Below, piece after piece: positions 10,105 through 19,468 of a stretch of DNA of 32,209 nt. Numbering within the stretch: position 1 is the first letter of the stretch; every line of letters begins with the position of its first letter. The notes beneath the pieces are model-generated. The model was not told the origin of the DNA. It saw only the letters and a program-made list of their open reading frames with translations, and did no database searches. The stretch covers positions 1 through 32,209 of the forward strand of contig JACRUD010000145.1 in assembly GCA_014304875.1 (NCBI GenBank), given 5' to 3'. Made by a program: the position numbers and the translations under genes. Origin of the DNA: Vulcanimicrobiota bacterium (GTDB lineage Bacteria > Vulcanimicrobiota > Vulcanimicrobiia > Eremiobacterales > Eremiobacteraceae).

Positions 10105-10743
10105 ATGACTACGGCGCGCGGCCGGCGTTGGGTCGCCCCAGGCGCGCTGTTTTATCTGATCGCGACGATCGTTCTCTACGGCTGCGCCAAGCCGCCGGCG
10201 CCTGAGGGTTTTCGAGCGGGAGTCGCTCCCGGCGTTTCCCGCGCCAAAATCGTGCAGCTACTGGGGAAACCTTCGCAAGCGGGCGGCGTCGGCGTTTCGG
10301 GCACGCCGCCGACCGATTTGATGGCGTATCCGTTCGGACAGATACTGCTCCAAAAAGGGCGCGCCGTTGCGGTCACGATCGCTAGCGATGCAAGTTACGT
10401 CGGGCCCTACGGCATAAAGCTCGGCATGGCGGAAGATAAAGTAAAAGCCGCTCTCGCCGCGCATCGAAAGCCTCGCCAAGGCCACATGTCGTCCTATACG
10501 GTGACGGCGGGCACGATGGACACGCGCTCGCGCGATCTCTACGATGTCACGGACGGTTTGGTGATCGAGATGGCGGCTGCAAACGCGATCGACCCGCTGG
10601 CTTCCTTTAACGTCGTAAGCATCAGTCTCGTGAATCCCGACGGCGCGCGCCTCCTCAGCGGTATGACGAAAGCCAAACTGACCGGTCTCAACGCTTCCGA
10701 GCACGTCTACAATTTCGTGGACGAGCCGTGGTCGACGCGATGA
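10105..10743 (+). CDS. Putative lipoprotein with two SmpA/OmlA-like repeats
   Basis: N-terminal hydrophobic segment with lipobox-like LYGC; GVAPGVSRAKIVQLLGKP and GIKLGMAEDKVKAAL repeats. Start placed at ATG 10105. Confidence 0.6.
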   Translation: MTTARGRRWVAPGALFYLIATIVLYGCAKPPAPEGFRAGVAPGVSRAKIVQLLGKPSQAGGVGVSGTPPTDLMAYPFGQILLQKGRAVAVTIASDASYVGPYGIKLGMAEDKVKAALAAHRKPRQGHMSSYTVTAGTMDTRSRDLYDVTDGLVIEMAAANAIDPLASFNVVSISLVNPDGARLLSGMTKAKLTGLNASEHVYNFVDEPWSTR

Positions 10744-11342
10744 GCGACGGCGATCTAAGCGCCCCGGACGAATTCAGCATCGAGCTGCCCCCCAACTCCC
10801 GAATACGCGCTCTGAAGTTCGAGATGGAGAAGGACGTTCTGCATGTGTTCTTTGACGACGACGGTGCGGAGCGCGTTCTCAAGCCCGCTGACCTGCTGGC
10901 ACTGCACGGCGGCTACATCCGCAGCGAAACACTGACGCGCACCCCCACGAAGTCCTCGTCCAAGCCTTCCTTCGGCAGTCTCGGAATGATGGCGATGACC
11001 GGGATGCCCATCAACCCGGGCAAAGTCGTCGATAAGATCATTTCGAAAGACCAAGTGCATCTGTCCGAGGAGTTTCATTTCGTCTTGGGTTTGCGCGTAG
11101 CGCGCACGCCCGCGCTCTGGTACTTGCGGGCATCATCGTTCAATTTCCGCACGGCGCTTGGGCCTGAAGCGACCTACTCGACGGAGATAAACTGCCGCCA
11201 GCTCGTGCGCCGTTTATGCGGGTTTGCGCCCGACGCCGTGCGCGACAACTTCATCACCGCGTATTCCCAGCGGCTGCCGCTGCCGCCCGCGTTGAACGGC
11301 CTGATCGAATTCCTTCGAGTCGCTTCCGGAGCGCGTCTATAG
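10740..11342 (+). CDS. Conserved-looking hypothetical protein
   Basis: ATGA overlap with the upstream stop (10740-10743), codon usage consistent; no family recognised. Confidence 0.7.
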   Translation: MSDGDLSAPDEFSIELPPNSRIRALKFEMEKDVLHVFFDDDGAERVLKPADLLALHGGYIRSETLTRTPTKSSSKPSFGSLGMMAMTGMPINPGKVVDKIISKDQVHLSEEFHFVLGLRVARTPALWYLRASSFNFRTALGPEATYSTEINCRQLVRRLCGFAPDAVRDNFITAYSQRLPLPPALNGLIEFLRVASGARL

Positions 11343-11371
11343 GCGCGGACCTTAGGTCCGTCCGTCGCGCC
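11340..11371 (+). repeat. REP-like palindrome R2
   Basis: TAGGCGCGGACCTTAGGTCCGTCCGTCGCGCC between convergent stop codons. Confidence 0.75.
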
Positions 11372-12474
11372 TACGCCGGCGTCGCGAGCGGGTAATCCCG
11401 CTTTTGGAAATACGTATCGCGTACGGCGGGCACGTATCCGGCTTGGCGGATCGTCCGTTCGAGATCGGCTCGCGAGGCGCTGTTCGTATTGCCGGCTAGC
11501 GTCACGACTTTTTCTTCCAAGATCGTCCCGCCCATATCGTCCGCTCCGAAAAGCAACGCCAGCTGCCCCAGTTTCATGCCGGGCGTCAGCCATGACGACT
11601 GGATGTGCGCGAAGTTATCCAGGTACAGCCGGCTGATCGCGATGACGCGCAGATAATCGAGGCCCGTCGTCTCCTTGCCTTTGAGCGGCGTCTTGTACGG
11701 GACGTAGTACCAAGGGATGAAAGCCGTAAAACCGCCCGTCTCGTCCTGCAGCTCGCGCAGGACGTCGAGGTGTTTGATACGCTCTTCGTCGGTTTCGATA
11801 GAGCCGAACATCATCGTCGCGGTGGTCGGCATCCCGAGTCGTTGCGCGACCCGCATGACGTCGAGCCAGCGGTCGTTGTCGATCTTGCGGGCGGAAATGC
11901 GACGCCGCACCCGCTCGACGAGGATCTCGGCTCCGGCGCCGGGGAGCGACTTTAGACCGGCCGCGCGCAGCGTGGTCAGCACGTCCTCGATCGGCATGCG
12001 CTCGCGCTTTGCGATGCCGCAGATCTCGCTCGTGGACAGCGAGTGGATGTCCACATCGGGGAACTCGCGTGCGATGCGCTCGAACAAATCGACGTAGTAG
12101 GTCAGCGGCAGGTCGGGATTGACACCGCCTTGGATCATGATCTGGGTGGCGCCCTGATCCACCGACCACTTCACGCGCGCAAGGACATCGTCGTGCGTCA
12201 TCGTGTAGCCTTCGGGATGGCCTTCCGGTCGGAAGAACGCGCAGAACGAGCAATGAACATTGCAGACGTTCGTATAGTTTATGGTGGTGTCGATGACGTA
12301 CGATACTTCAGGCCCCGGAAACAGGTCGCTTCGGCGACGATGGGCGGCTTGCCCGATGTCGTGCAGAGAGGCCTCTCTGTAGAGCCGCACGCCATCCTGA
12401 TAGCTCAAGCGGCGGCCGGCGGCCGAGCTCTCCAGCAGAGCGGCGATCTCAGACACGTTCGTACGCCTCTTCAA
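11371..12474 (-). CDS. mqnC: Cyclic dehypoxanthinyl futalosine synthase (radical SAM, MqnC)
   Basis: Radical SAM motif NYTNVCNVHCSFCAFFRPEGHPEGYTMT; adjacent to mqnA and mqnE. Confidence 0.92.
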   Translation of the reverse strand: MKRRTNVSEIAALLESSAAGRRLSYQDGVRLYREASLHDIGQAAHRRRSDLFPGPEVSYVIDTTINYTNVCNVHCSFCAFFRPEGHPEGYTMTHDDVLARVKWSVDQGATQIMIQGGVNPDLPLTYYVDLFERIAREFPDVDIHSLSTSEICGIAKRERMPIEDVLTTLRAAGLKSLPGAGAEILVERVRRRISARKIDNDRWLDVMRVAQRLGMPTTATMMFGSIETDEERIKHLDVLRELQDETGGFTAFIPWYYVPYKTPLKGKETTGLDYLRVIAISRLYLDNFAHIQSSWLTPGMKLGQLALLFGADDMGGTILEEKVVTLAGNTNSASRADLERTIRQAGYVPAVRDTYFQKRDYPLATPA

Positions 12475-13297
12475 GAAATGCCAACGCTGGGCGGCTCTCC
12501 AGCACGCCGCAGCGCTCGGCCAATTCGTAAAACGCTTCCAGTCCGGCGCGTGCCGTCTCGTCCAAGCTGAAATTTAGCTTGCGATAATAGTCCGCGTAAA
12601 AGCCGGCCGTCCGGGGCAGCAAGGCTTGCGCTCGCGGAACGACCTCGTCGTCTAGGTGCGCGATTCCCCAGTGAAGTGAGTCGAGCAAGGCGGCGTTGAC
12701 TTGCGCTACCGTCGCCGGGTGCTCTTCCGCGAAACGACGCCTTACCGCCCACACCGCGTAGACCATCGGATGGCCGGTCGATTCCCGCCACATTGACCCT
12801 AAGTCGTAGACCTGCTCGCTGGGAGCGCGCCCAGCCGCCTCGACGGCAGCGTCCCCGATCAGCACGCGCGCATGCCCGTAAGTCTTACCGTCCGGTTCGT
12901 CCGCGATATAACGCGGCGCGAAACCGTAACGCGTCCGGCAAAGAACATCGAAAAGCGCGCGGCCCGTCGCCGACTCCGCCGTCACGCACACGCCTTGGCC
13001 GGCCAGGCGCTCCAGCGGCAGCGCCGAGATGCAAAGCACGCTGAGAACGGCGCCCTGCGATGCCACGCACAATCCCGGCAAAAGCCTCAGGTCGTCCGGA
13101 TGTGCGGCGTAGTAGATCGAAGAAACCGGGCTGCAATCCAACTCGGCGCCGAGCAGCATGCGGTTCAGCTGCGCCGGAACTCCGCGGACGAGGCGGCCGG
13201 GAAAACTCCGGGCGCCGGCATCGAAGGCGGCGTAGACCGGCAACACGTTGGTATAGCTGATGCGGCCGCAACGCGCGTTCTCCGGCATGGACGTCAC
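12449..13297 (-). CDS. mqnA: Chorismate dehydratase MqnA
   Basis: RISYTNVLPVYAAFD, GVPAQLNRMLLGAELDCSPVSSIYYAAHPDDLRLLPGLCVASQGAVLSVL; overlaps both neighbours. Confidence 0.9.
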   Translation of the reverse strand: MTSMPENARCGRISYTNVLPVYAAFDAGARSFPGRLVRGVPAQLNRMLLGAELDCSPVSSIYYAAHPDDLRLLPGLCVASQGAVLSVLCISALPLERLAGQGVCVTAESATGRALFDVLCRTRYGFAPRYIADEPDGKTYGHARVLIGDAAVEAAGRAPSEQVYDLGSMWRESTGHPMVYAVWAVRRRFAEEHPATVAQVNAALLDSLHWGIAHLDDEVVPRAQALLPRTAGFYADYYRKLNFSLDETARAGLEAFYELAERCGVLESRPALAFLEEAYERV

Positions 13298-14439
13298 GCC
13301 GGTTCCATGACCGCGTAGAGCAAGTTACGCCGAGTCGGCTCGAAGCCCGCCTCTTTGATGGCGCGTTTCAGCTCCTGCGCCGGCGTGCTTTGATCGGTGG
13401 TGCTGCCGGCTTCGCGGTAGATGCGCTGCTCGTTATCGACGGTGCCGTCGATGTCGTCAGCGCCGAAATGGAGTCCTAACTGCGCCAGCTTGATCCCGTA
13501 CGAAATCCAATATGCTTTGATGTGATCGATGTTATCGAGCATGAGCCGCGATACCGCAATCGTCCGCAGGTCATCGATTCCGCCGGTCCAGCCATACTCT
13601 TCGAGGTCGTTTCCCTCGGGATGGAACGCCAGCGGGACGAAGCACTTGAAACCGCCCGTCTCGGCTTGGAGCTCGCGCAATAGCGCCAAGTGCTCGACTC
13701 GCTCCTCGATCGTCTCGACGTGTCCGTAGAGCATCGTGCAGTTCGTTTTAATGCCAAGCCGGTGAGCGACCCGGTGGACTTCAAGCCATTCCTCGGCGGA
13801 TGCTTTGCGCGGACAGACGAGTTTGCGCACGCGTGCCACCAGGATTTCGGCACCGCCGCCGTTGAGCGACGTCAAGCCGGCGTCGCGCAGCAGCCGCAAG
13901 CCTTCTTCGTACGTGCAGCGCGCCCGCTTGCACATATAGTCGATCTCCGCTGCCGTGAACAGAGCGAGTTGCACGTGCGGAACTCGGCGGTGCAGCTCCT
14001 CGATGACGGGAATCCAGTACTCCAGGCTGGTCTGTTTGGGATCGTGGCCGCCGACGATATGCAACTCGTCGTAATCGGCCGGCTCCGCGCAGGCGCGGGC
14101 TACGATATCGCCCGCGGTCATCCGGTAGGAACGCGCCTCTTTTTCATGCGCGGCAAACGAGCAAAATTTGCAGCCTGCATAGCAGATGTTGGTCGTGTTG
14201 AGGTAGCGCTTGAACACGTAGTAGGCGCGATTGCCGTTTTTCTCGGTGCGGACTTGGTGCGCGAGCTTGCCGAGAGCGTGAAACGGCGCTTCGGTGTAGA
14301 GATACACGCCGTCGGCGCGGCCGAGCGGCTCGCCGGAGCGCACCTTCCGGCTGATGGCTTCGAACGCGGGGGCGCCGTTCATGAGGCCATCCGCCTTCGG
14401 CGATGCGTCGTGCGCCGCCTGGCCCTCAACCAGCGCCAA
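13294..14439 (-). CDS. mqnE: Aminofutalosine synthase (radical SAM, MqnE)
   Basis: YLNTTNICYAGCKFCSFAAHEKEARSYRMT; four-base overlap with mqnA. Confidence 0.92.
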   Translation of the reverse strand: MALVEGQAAHDASPKADGLMNGAPAFEAISRKVRSGEPLGRADGVYLYTEAPFHALGKLAHQVRTEKNGNRAYYVFKRYLNTTNICYAGCKFCSFAAHEKEARSYRMTAGDIVARACAEPADYDELHIVGGHDPKQTSLEYWIPVIEELHRRVPHVQLALFTAAEIDYMCKRARCTYEEGLRLLRDAGLTSLNGGGAEILVARVRKLVCPRKASAEEWLEVHRVAHRLGIKTNCTMLYGHVETIEERVEHLALLRELQAETGGFKCFVPLAFHPEGNDLEEYGWTGGIDDLRTIAVSRLMLDNIDHIKAYWISYGIKLAQLGLHFGADDIDGTVDNEQRIYREAGSTTDQSTPAQELKRAIKEAGFEPTRRNLLYAVMEPA

Positions 14440-14441
14440 GC

Positions 14442-14470
14442 GTAGCGGCGCGACTTTAGTCGCGCAACGG
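14442..14470 (+). repeat. REP-like palindrome R3
   Basis: GTAGCGGCGCGACTTTAGTCGCGCAACGG, GTAG head plus 8-nt perfect arms GCGCGACT/AGTCGCGC. Confidence 0.7.
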
Positions 14471-14491
14471 ACCGAGCTAAGGCAGCCGGCA

Positions 14492-14518
14492 CGGACGGAC
14501 CTGAAGGTCCGCGGCTAC
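14492..14518 (-). repeat. REP-like palindrome R4
   Basis: Minus strand: GTAGCCGCGGACCTTCAGGTCCGTCCG. Confidence 0.75.
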
Positions 14519-14547
14519 CTTACCCGACGCGGCCGATCGCGGCTGCA

Positions 14548-16815
14548 CTACAATAACGTCTGCTCCGGCCGGCGCGGGGCGAGCATCGCCGCGAGTTGCT
14601 CGACATCGCCTTCGCCGACCATGATTTTGCGCGGTTTGGTTCCCTCGGAAGGCCCGACGATGCGGTATTCCTCAAGGATTTTGATCAACCGGACGGCCCG
14701 CGGATGGCCGACCTTCAATTCGGCTTGCAACAAGGCCACCGACGCCATCTGGCGTTCGATGATGATCCGGGCCGCCTCGTAGGCGAGATCGTCTGCCGGG
14801 CCGGCGCCTTCTTCCTGCACTTCGCTCAACGCTATGTCGATGCGATTATCGGGATCATCTTGCTCGCGCCAAAACTCGCACAGCCGCTCGATCTCGTCGC
14901 CTGTGACGAGCGCGCCCTGCACGCGGACGGGCTTCGGCGCGTCGATGGGCAAGTAAAGCATGTCGCCGCGCCCCAGCAACCTTTCCGCACCCGCCATGTC
15001 CAAAATCGTTCGCGAATCGACCTGTGAGGAGACCGCGAAAGCGATGCGAGATGGAATGTTGGCTTTGATCAGGCCCGTGATCACGTCGACGGAGGGCCGT
15101 TGCGTTGCGACGACCAGATGGATGCCGGTTGCCCGCGCGAGCTGCGCGATGCGGCAGATGCTCGTCTCGACTCGCGTCGGTGCCACCAGCATGAGGTCCG
15201 CCAACTCGTCGATCACCACGATGATGTAAGGCAGCCGTTCCTCAGGATACTGCTGGTTGTACTCTTCGATCTTTCGGACGCCGGCACGCGCGAAACGTTC
15301 GTAGCGGGAGTCCATCTCTTTGGTCAACTCGTAGAGAGCCCCAGCTGCGAGCTTCGGATCGGTGATGGTATCCTTGATGAGGTGCGGGATGCCGGTATAG
15401 CTCGTCAGTTCGACGCGCTTGGGATCGATGAGCAGAAGCTGCACCTGATCCGGAGTTGAGATCGACAGCAGCGACGCCAGGATCACGTTGAGGCAGACGC
15501 TCTTGCCGGCGCCCGTGGCGCCCGCGACCAAGAGGTGCGGCATGCGGCCCAGGTCGGCGATGATCGGCCGTCCGCTGATGTCCTTTCCTAGGCCGATCGA
15601 GAGCTTGCCATCTCCTTTGGGCAAGTAGTCGAGAATCTCCCGGATAGCGACCAGCGATACGGCGCTGTTCGGCACCTCGATGCCGACGGCGGCTTTGCCC
15701 GGGATCGGCGCTTCGATCCGGATGCTATGTGCTGCCAAAGCCATTTGGATGTTGTCCGACAGCGATTTTATGGCGCTGACTTTCACTCCCTTACCGGGCA
15801 TCATCTCGTAGCGGGTCACGCTTGGGCCGCGCTCGATGTGAGTCACCGCGGCCGTCACGCCGAAGGAGGCCAGCGTTTCTTCGAGCAGCACGGCGGCGCT
15901 GTTCTCATTCTGGATACGCTTCTCGGGAGGGTTGAACATCGCGAAGTCAGGCAGATGGTAGCCCCCGCGCGCGTTGCCTCGTGCAGCAGGCTTCGCCAAG
16001 TCGGGAGGAGGCGGCGGAAGAACGGAAACCTCGGGTGAGATAATAGGCGCGAAGATCCCAGCAGTCGGCGCCGCCGCGTCCTCGGTAGAGCCGTTCGGCG
16101 CGATCTCCTGCACGTGCGAAGCGGCGCTGGACGCGGCTCCGGTTTGCGCCTGAGCTTGCGGCGCATCGACGCCGGCGGATGTCTGCGTCGTCGGCACCGG
16201 GCTCAGCCCGTCGGTAGACGGGCAACGCGCTAACTCAGCCGGCCGATCCGCGCTCGTGGCGATCGTCTTTGAGCGCTGGGGTGTCAGAGATCGAATCTTC
16301 GCGAGCAGCGAGCGAGCGGAATCCGCCAGCCCTGCGCTCGTGCGTTTGAGCGAGATGCCGGTCGGCGCGATCGCAAGCGCGATCGCGAAGCTAAAAAGGA
16401 TCACGTTGGCGCCGGCGAGACCGACAAACCTTTGCAAGCCGATCGCCAGGCTGTCGCCGACGATCCCACCGTTGCCGACAGAGCCTAACAGGCAGTCGAT
16501 CACCAGAAATTCGCCGGCTGCGCAGGCCGCTAAGCCAGCCATAGTTCGCGGCATCCGGACTTCCATGAAGATGATCACCGCCAGGGCCAGGACGGCAAGC
16601 ATAAAAAGCCACGCTCCGGCCACGCCGAACCAGCCGTGTAGCGCCTCTTTGACGACCGGCCCAAACCATCCGGACTGGCCGTGCGGCAGGGCGAGGGAGA
16701 GAGCCAGGACGATAGCCGCGCAAAGCAAGCCGATGCCCAGGACCTCGAGGTTGAAGCTGAGCCCCGGTAACGGGTCGACGCGCCGCGATCGCGCGGATAC
16801 CTTTGCGCGTTTCAT
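14548..16815 (-). CDS. ftsK: DNA translocase FtsK/SpoIIIE
   Basis: N-terminal TM helices; PHLLVAGATGAGKSVCLNVILASLL Walker A, YIIVVIDELADLM Walker B; C-terminal winged-helix gamma-like region. Confidence 0.95.
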   Translation of the reverse strand: MKRAKVSARSRRVDPLPGLSFNLEVLGIGLLCAAIVLALSLALPHGQSGWFGPVVKEALHGWFGVAGAWLFMLAVLALAVIIFMEVRMPRTMAGLAACAAGEFLVIDCLLGSVGNGGIVGDSLAIGLQRFVGLAGANVILFSFAIALAIAPTGISLKRTSAGLADSARSLLAKIRSLTPQRSKTIATSADRPAELARCPSTDGLSPVPTTQTSAGVDAPQAQAQTGAASSAASHVQEIAPNGSTEDAAAPTAGIFAPIISPEVSVLPPPPPDLAKPAARGNARGGYHLPDFAMFNPPEKRIQNENSAAVLLEETLASFGVTAAVTHIERGPSVTRYEMMPGKGVKVSAIKSLSDNIQMALAAHSIRIEAPIPGKAAVGIEVPNSAVSLVAIREILDYLPKGDGKLSIGLGKDISGRPIIADLGRMPHLLVAGATGAGKSVCLNVILASLLSISTPDQVQLLLIDPKRVELTSYTGIPHLIKDTITDPKLAAGALYELTKEMDSRYERFARAGVRKIEEYNQQYPEERLPYIIVVIDELADLMLVAPTRVETSICRIAQLARATGIHLVVATQRPSVDVITGLIKANIPSRIAFAVSSQVDSRTILDMAGAERLLGRGDMLYLPIDAPKPVRVQGALVTGDEIERLCEFWREQDDPDNRIDIALSEVQEEGAGPADDLAYEAARIIIERQMASVALLQAELKVGHPRAVRLIKILEEYRIVGPSEGTKPRKIMVGEGDVEQLAAMLAPRRPEQTLL

Positions 16816-16889
16816 CTGTTTGCCAACTGACGTACGGGCGTTCGATGACAGCGAAAATCCGCCTGCGCCACGACGGTGTGAGATGCTTA

Positions 16890-16918
16890 TGTATCCAGGG
16901 ACCTTTAGGTCCGTCCGC
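16890..16918 (+). repeat. REP-like palindrome R5
   Basis: TGTATCCAGGGACCTTTAGGTCCGTCCGC. Confidence 0.7.
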
Positions 16919-16933
16919 TGCTGACGCCGGTCG

Positions 16934-18664
16934 CTAGACTTCCATGACGACCGGCACGATCATCGGCCTTCGCTTGGTGCGGTCGTAGACAAAGCGCTGC
17001 AGACCTTTATGGACGTGCTCGCGGATAGTCGTCCATTCCGTGAGACCTTGCGTCGCTCCGGATTCGATGATTTGCCACGCTTGGCGGCGCACGTCTTCGA
17101 CGATGCTGTCATTTTCAGTCCGCTGACCGAAGGTAAACCCACGCGTTGTGATGTCCGGGCCGGCGAGCACTTTGCCGTCGGAACTGTCGATGGTGACCGT
17201 CACGACGATCATCCCGTCCGCCGAGAGATGCTTGCGGTCGCGAAGCACGACCTCGCCGACGTCGCCGACGCCAAGTCCGTCGACGAACACCGGGCCGCCA
17301 TTCGTCTTGCCGACCGGCTTTGCGCCGTCGGGAGTCAGTTCAAGAACGTCGCCGTTTTCTAAGACGAACGCGTTGGACGCCGGAACGCCCGTCTTCAGCG
17401 CGAGCCGCACGTGCTGCGCGAGCATGCGATATTCCCCGTGCAGCGGAACGAAATACTTGGGTCGCACAAGATTGAGCATCAGCAGGAGCTCCTCCTGACA
17501 CCCATGACCTGAGACGTGGACCATGCGGTCCCTTCCGTAGATGACGTTCACGCCGAGCTTGAATAGATTGTTGATCGTGCGCCCGACGCTGCGCTCGTTG
17601 CCCGGAATAGGCGTTGCGGAAAGGATGATGGTGTCGCCGCGGACGAGCTTCACCGTGCGGTGATCGCGCGCCGCCATGCGCGTGAGCGCCGACGTGGGCT
17701 CACCTTGGCTCCCGGTCGTGCAGATCACCACCTTATGCGGCGGATACGCGTCGATCTCGTGCTCGCGGATCAATTGACCCGCCGCCACCGCGAGATACCC
17801 GTGCTCGATGGCGATGCTGGACACGTTCTGCATGCTGCGCCCGACGAAACACACTTTGCGGTCGTGCTGCGCCGCTGCGTCCGCGGCTTGCTGCAAGCGA
17901 GGCACGTTGGAAGCAAATGACGTGATGATGATACGGCCCTTGCAGCGCGAAAAAATGTCCGCGAATGTCTCACCCACCACCCGCTCTGAAGCCGTGTGAC
18001 CGGGTACCTCGGCGTTCGTCGAGTCTCCGGCAAGCAGAAGAACGCCCTCCTCGCCGCAGCGCGCGAATGCTGCGATATCGGAGGGGTGGCCGTCGATCGG
18101 CGTCTGGTCGAATTTGTAGTCACCGGTGTGCAGCACAAGCCCGAGCGGCGTACGCAGCGCCACCGAACAAGACCCGGCGACGGAGTGAGTAATCGAAATG
18201 AACTCGCCGCGCAGCCGTCCCAGCTTGATGATCTCACCGGGGTCGATAACGTTCACACGGGCGACATCGAGCAGTTTGTGTTCTTTGAGCTTTCCCCGCA
18301 GTAAAGCCAGCGTCACACCGGTTCCGTATACCGGCACGTTGAGCTGCGCTAGAAAGAACGGCACCCCGCCGATGTGGTCTTCGTGGGCGTGAGTCAGCAA
18401 CAGGCCCCGCACTTTGGCCGCCCGCTCCAACAAGTAGGACATGTCGTTGATGACGAGGTCGACCCCCATCATCTCTTCCTCGGGGAACTGAACGCCGGCG
18501 TCGATGACGACGATGTCGTCAGCCGTCTCGTAGACCGTCATATTGCGGCCTATCTCGCCGCACCCGCCCAGCGGAATGACGCGCAGATATTCACCCGCCG
18601 GAGGCTCGGCGAGCACGTGGGCATCTCCCGTGCGCGCGGGAGTAGGAAAAAACTCATGTTGCAT
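16934..18664 (-). CDS. rnj: Ribonuclease J
   Basis: LLLTHAHEDHIGGVPFFLAQLNVPVYGT metallo-beta-lactamase motif; C-terminal beta-CASP/RNase J features, 576 aa. Confidence 0.93.
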   Translation of the reverse strand: MQHEFFPTPARTGDAHVLAEPPAGEYLRVIPLGGCGEIGRNMTVYETADDIVVIDAGVQFPEEEMMGVDLVINDMSYLLERAAKVRGLLLTHAHEDHIGGVPFFLAQLNVPVYGTGVTLALLRGKLKEHKLLDVARVNVIDPGEIIKLGRLRGEFISITHSVAGSCSVALRTPLGLVLHTGDYKFDQTPIDGHPSDIAAFARCGEEGVLLLAGDSTNAEVPGHTASERVVGETFADIFSRCKGRIIITSFASNVPRLQQAADAAAQHDRKVCFVGRSMQNVSSIAIEHGYLAVAAGQLIREHEIDAYPPHKVVICTTGSQGEPTSALTRMAARDHRTVKLVRGDTIILSATPIPGNERSVGRTINNLFKLGVNVIYGRDRMVHVSGHGCQEELLLMLNLVRPKYFVPLHGEYRMLAQHVRLALKTGVPASNAFVLENGDVLELTPDGAKPVGKTNGGPVFVDGLGVGDVGEVVLRDRKHLSADGMIVVTVTIDSSDGKVLAGPDITTRGFTFGQRTENDSIVEDVRRQAWQIIESGATQGLTEWTTIREHVHKGLQRFVYDRTKRRPMIVPVVMEV

Positions 18665-18730
18665 GGGTAATTAGACTTAAGGCGGGGTGCGCGCATGGCC
18701 TGCTCGGTTTAGTGGCGGCATCGTCCGAAC

Positions 18731-18758
18731 CGACGGACCTGAAGGTCGGCGGCTACAT
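18731..18758 (-). repeat. REP-like palindrome R6
   Basis: Minus strand: ATGTAGCCGCCGACCTTCAGGTCCGTCG. Confidence 0.72.
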
Positions 18759-18764
18759 TACGCT

Positions 18765-19388
18765 TTAAAGCCGCGCCGCGGACCACTCGATGGAGCTCGG
18801 CACCAAAGCCGCAGGGCAGAGCAACTCGATCCGCCGGCTCTCGTGCGGCGCAAGTCGCTCGATGGCGAGCGAAGCCGTCGCCTTTGGACCGTCTGAGGTG
18901 GCGATGACTGCAGTCACGACGTAGGAAACATGGTCGGGCGAAGTGTTGGTGACGCGAGCCCTGATTATGGGGCTGCCGACGAAGTCCAGCGTCACGCTGA
19001 CATCGTCGATCTCTATGCCTTCGGCTAGCGCGTGCCGCCGATCATCCCGCATGACCTGACGCTCGGTCGAGGCCCCCACTAAGAACTCGCTCAGCAGAGC
19101 CTCGCGTCGTTCGAGCATCGCGATTCGGGCGAGCCGGACGACGCGGCGACGCAGCAAACGCTCTTCTTGGCGGCTCGAATCGGGCGACGAGGCTTCGGGT
19201 TGCCCGCACGCTGGCTTGCGTTTTTTACGGGTGTGCTTTTTCTTGACCTGATGGACCGCTGCCGTCGCGGGTGATTCAGTCAGCGCGATATTGGCCCGAC
19301 CTCCGCCGCAATGCGAAGCGTTCCCTACGCCGCCATCGAACCCAACGGCGATGACCAGGGCGACCAACGGCACTATCGCAAGCAGCAT
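18765..19388 (-). CDS. Hypothetical secreted or membrane-anchored protein
   Basis: N-terminal hydrophobic segment MLLAIVPLVALVIAVGF; basic linker; C-terminal half looks like a beta-sandwich domain (VTLDFVGSPIIRARVTNTSPDHVSYVVTAVI). Confidence 0.6.
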   Translation of the reverse strand: MLLAIVPLVALVIAVGFDGGVGNASHCGGGRANIALTESPATAAVHQVKKKHTRKKRKPACGQPEASSPDSSRQEERLLRRRVVRLARIAMLERREALLSEFLVGASTERQVMRDDRRHALAEGIEIDDVSVTLDFVGSPIIRARVTNTSPDHVSYVVTAVIATSDGPKATASLAIERLAPHESRRIELLCPAALVPSSIEWSAARL

Positions 19389-19434
19389 GCCCCAACATCA
19401 CTGTTGTCGACCGCGCCATCAAGCATCTGGGCCG

Positions 19435-19464
19435 TTGACAACGGGCGGACCTTCGATATATCAT
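19435..19464 (+). promoter_or_regulatory. Sigma70-like promoter for the GntR/export operon
   Basis: TTGACA (19435-19440), then TATATC (19457-19462) or TATCAT (19459-19464). Confidence 0.6.
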
Positions 19465-19468
19465 ACGC

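Noticed and set aside
13690-14445. 251-aa + strand ORF
   Set aside because: Antisense to mqnE; low-complexity Arg/Ala-type shadow translation.
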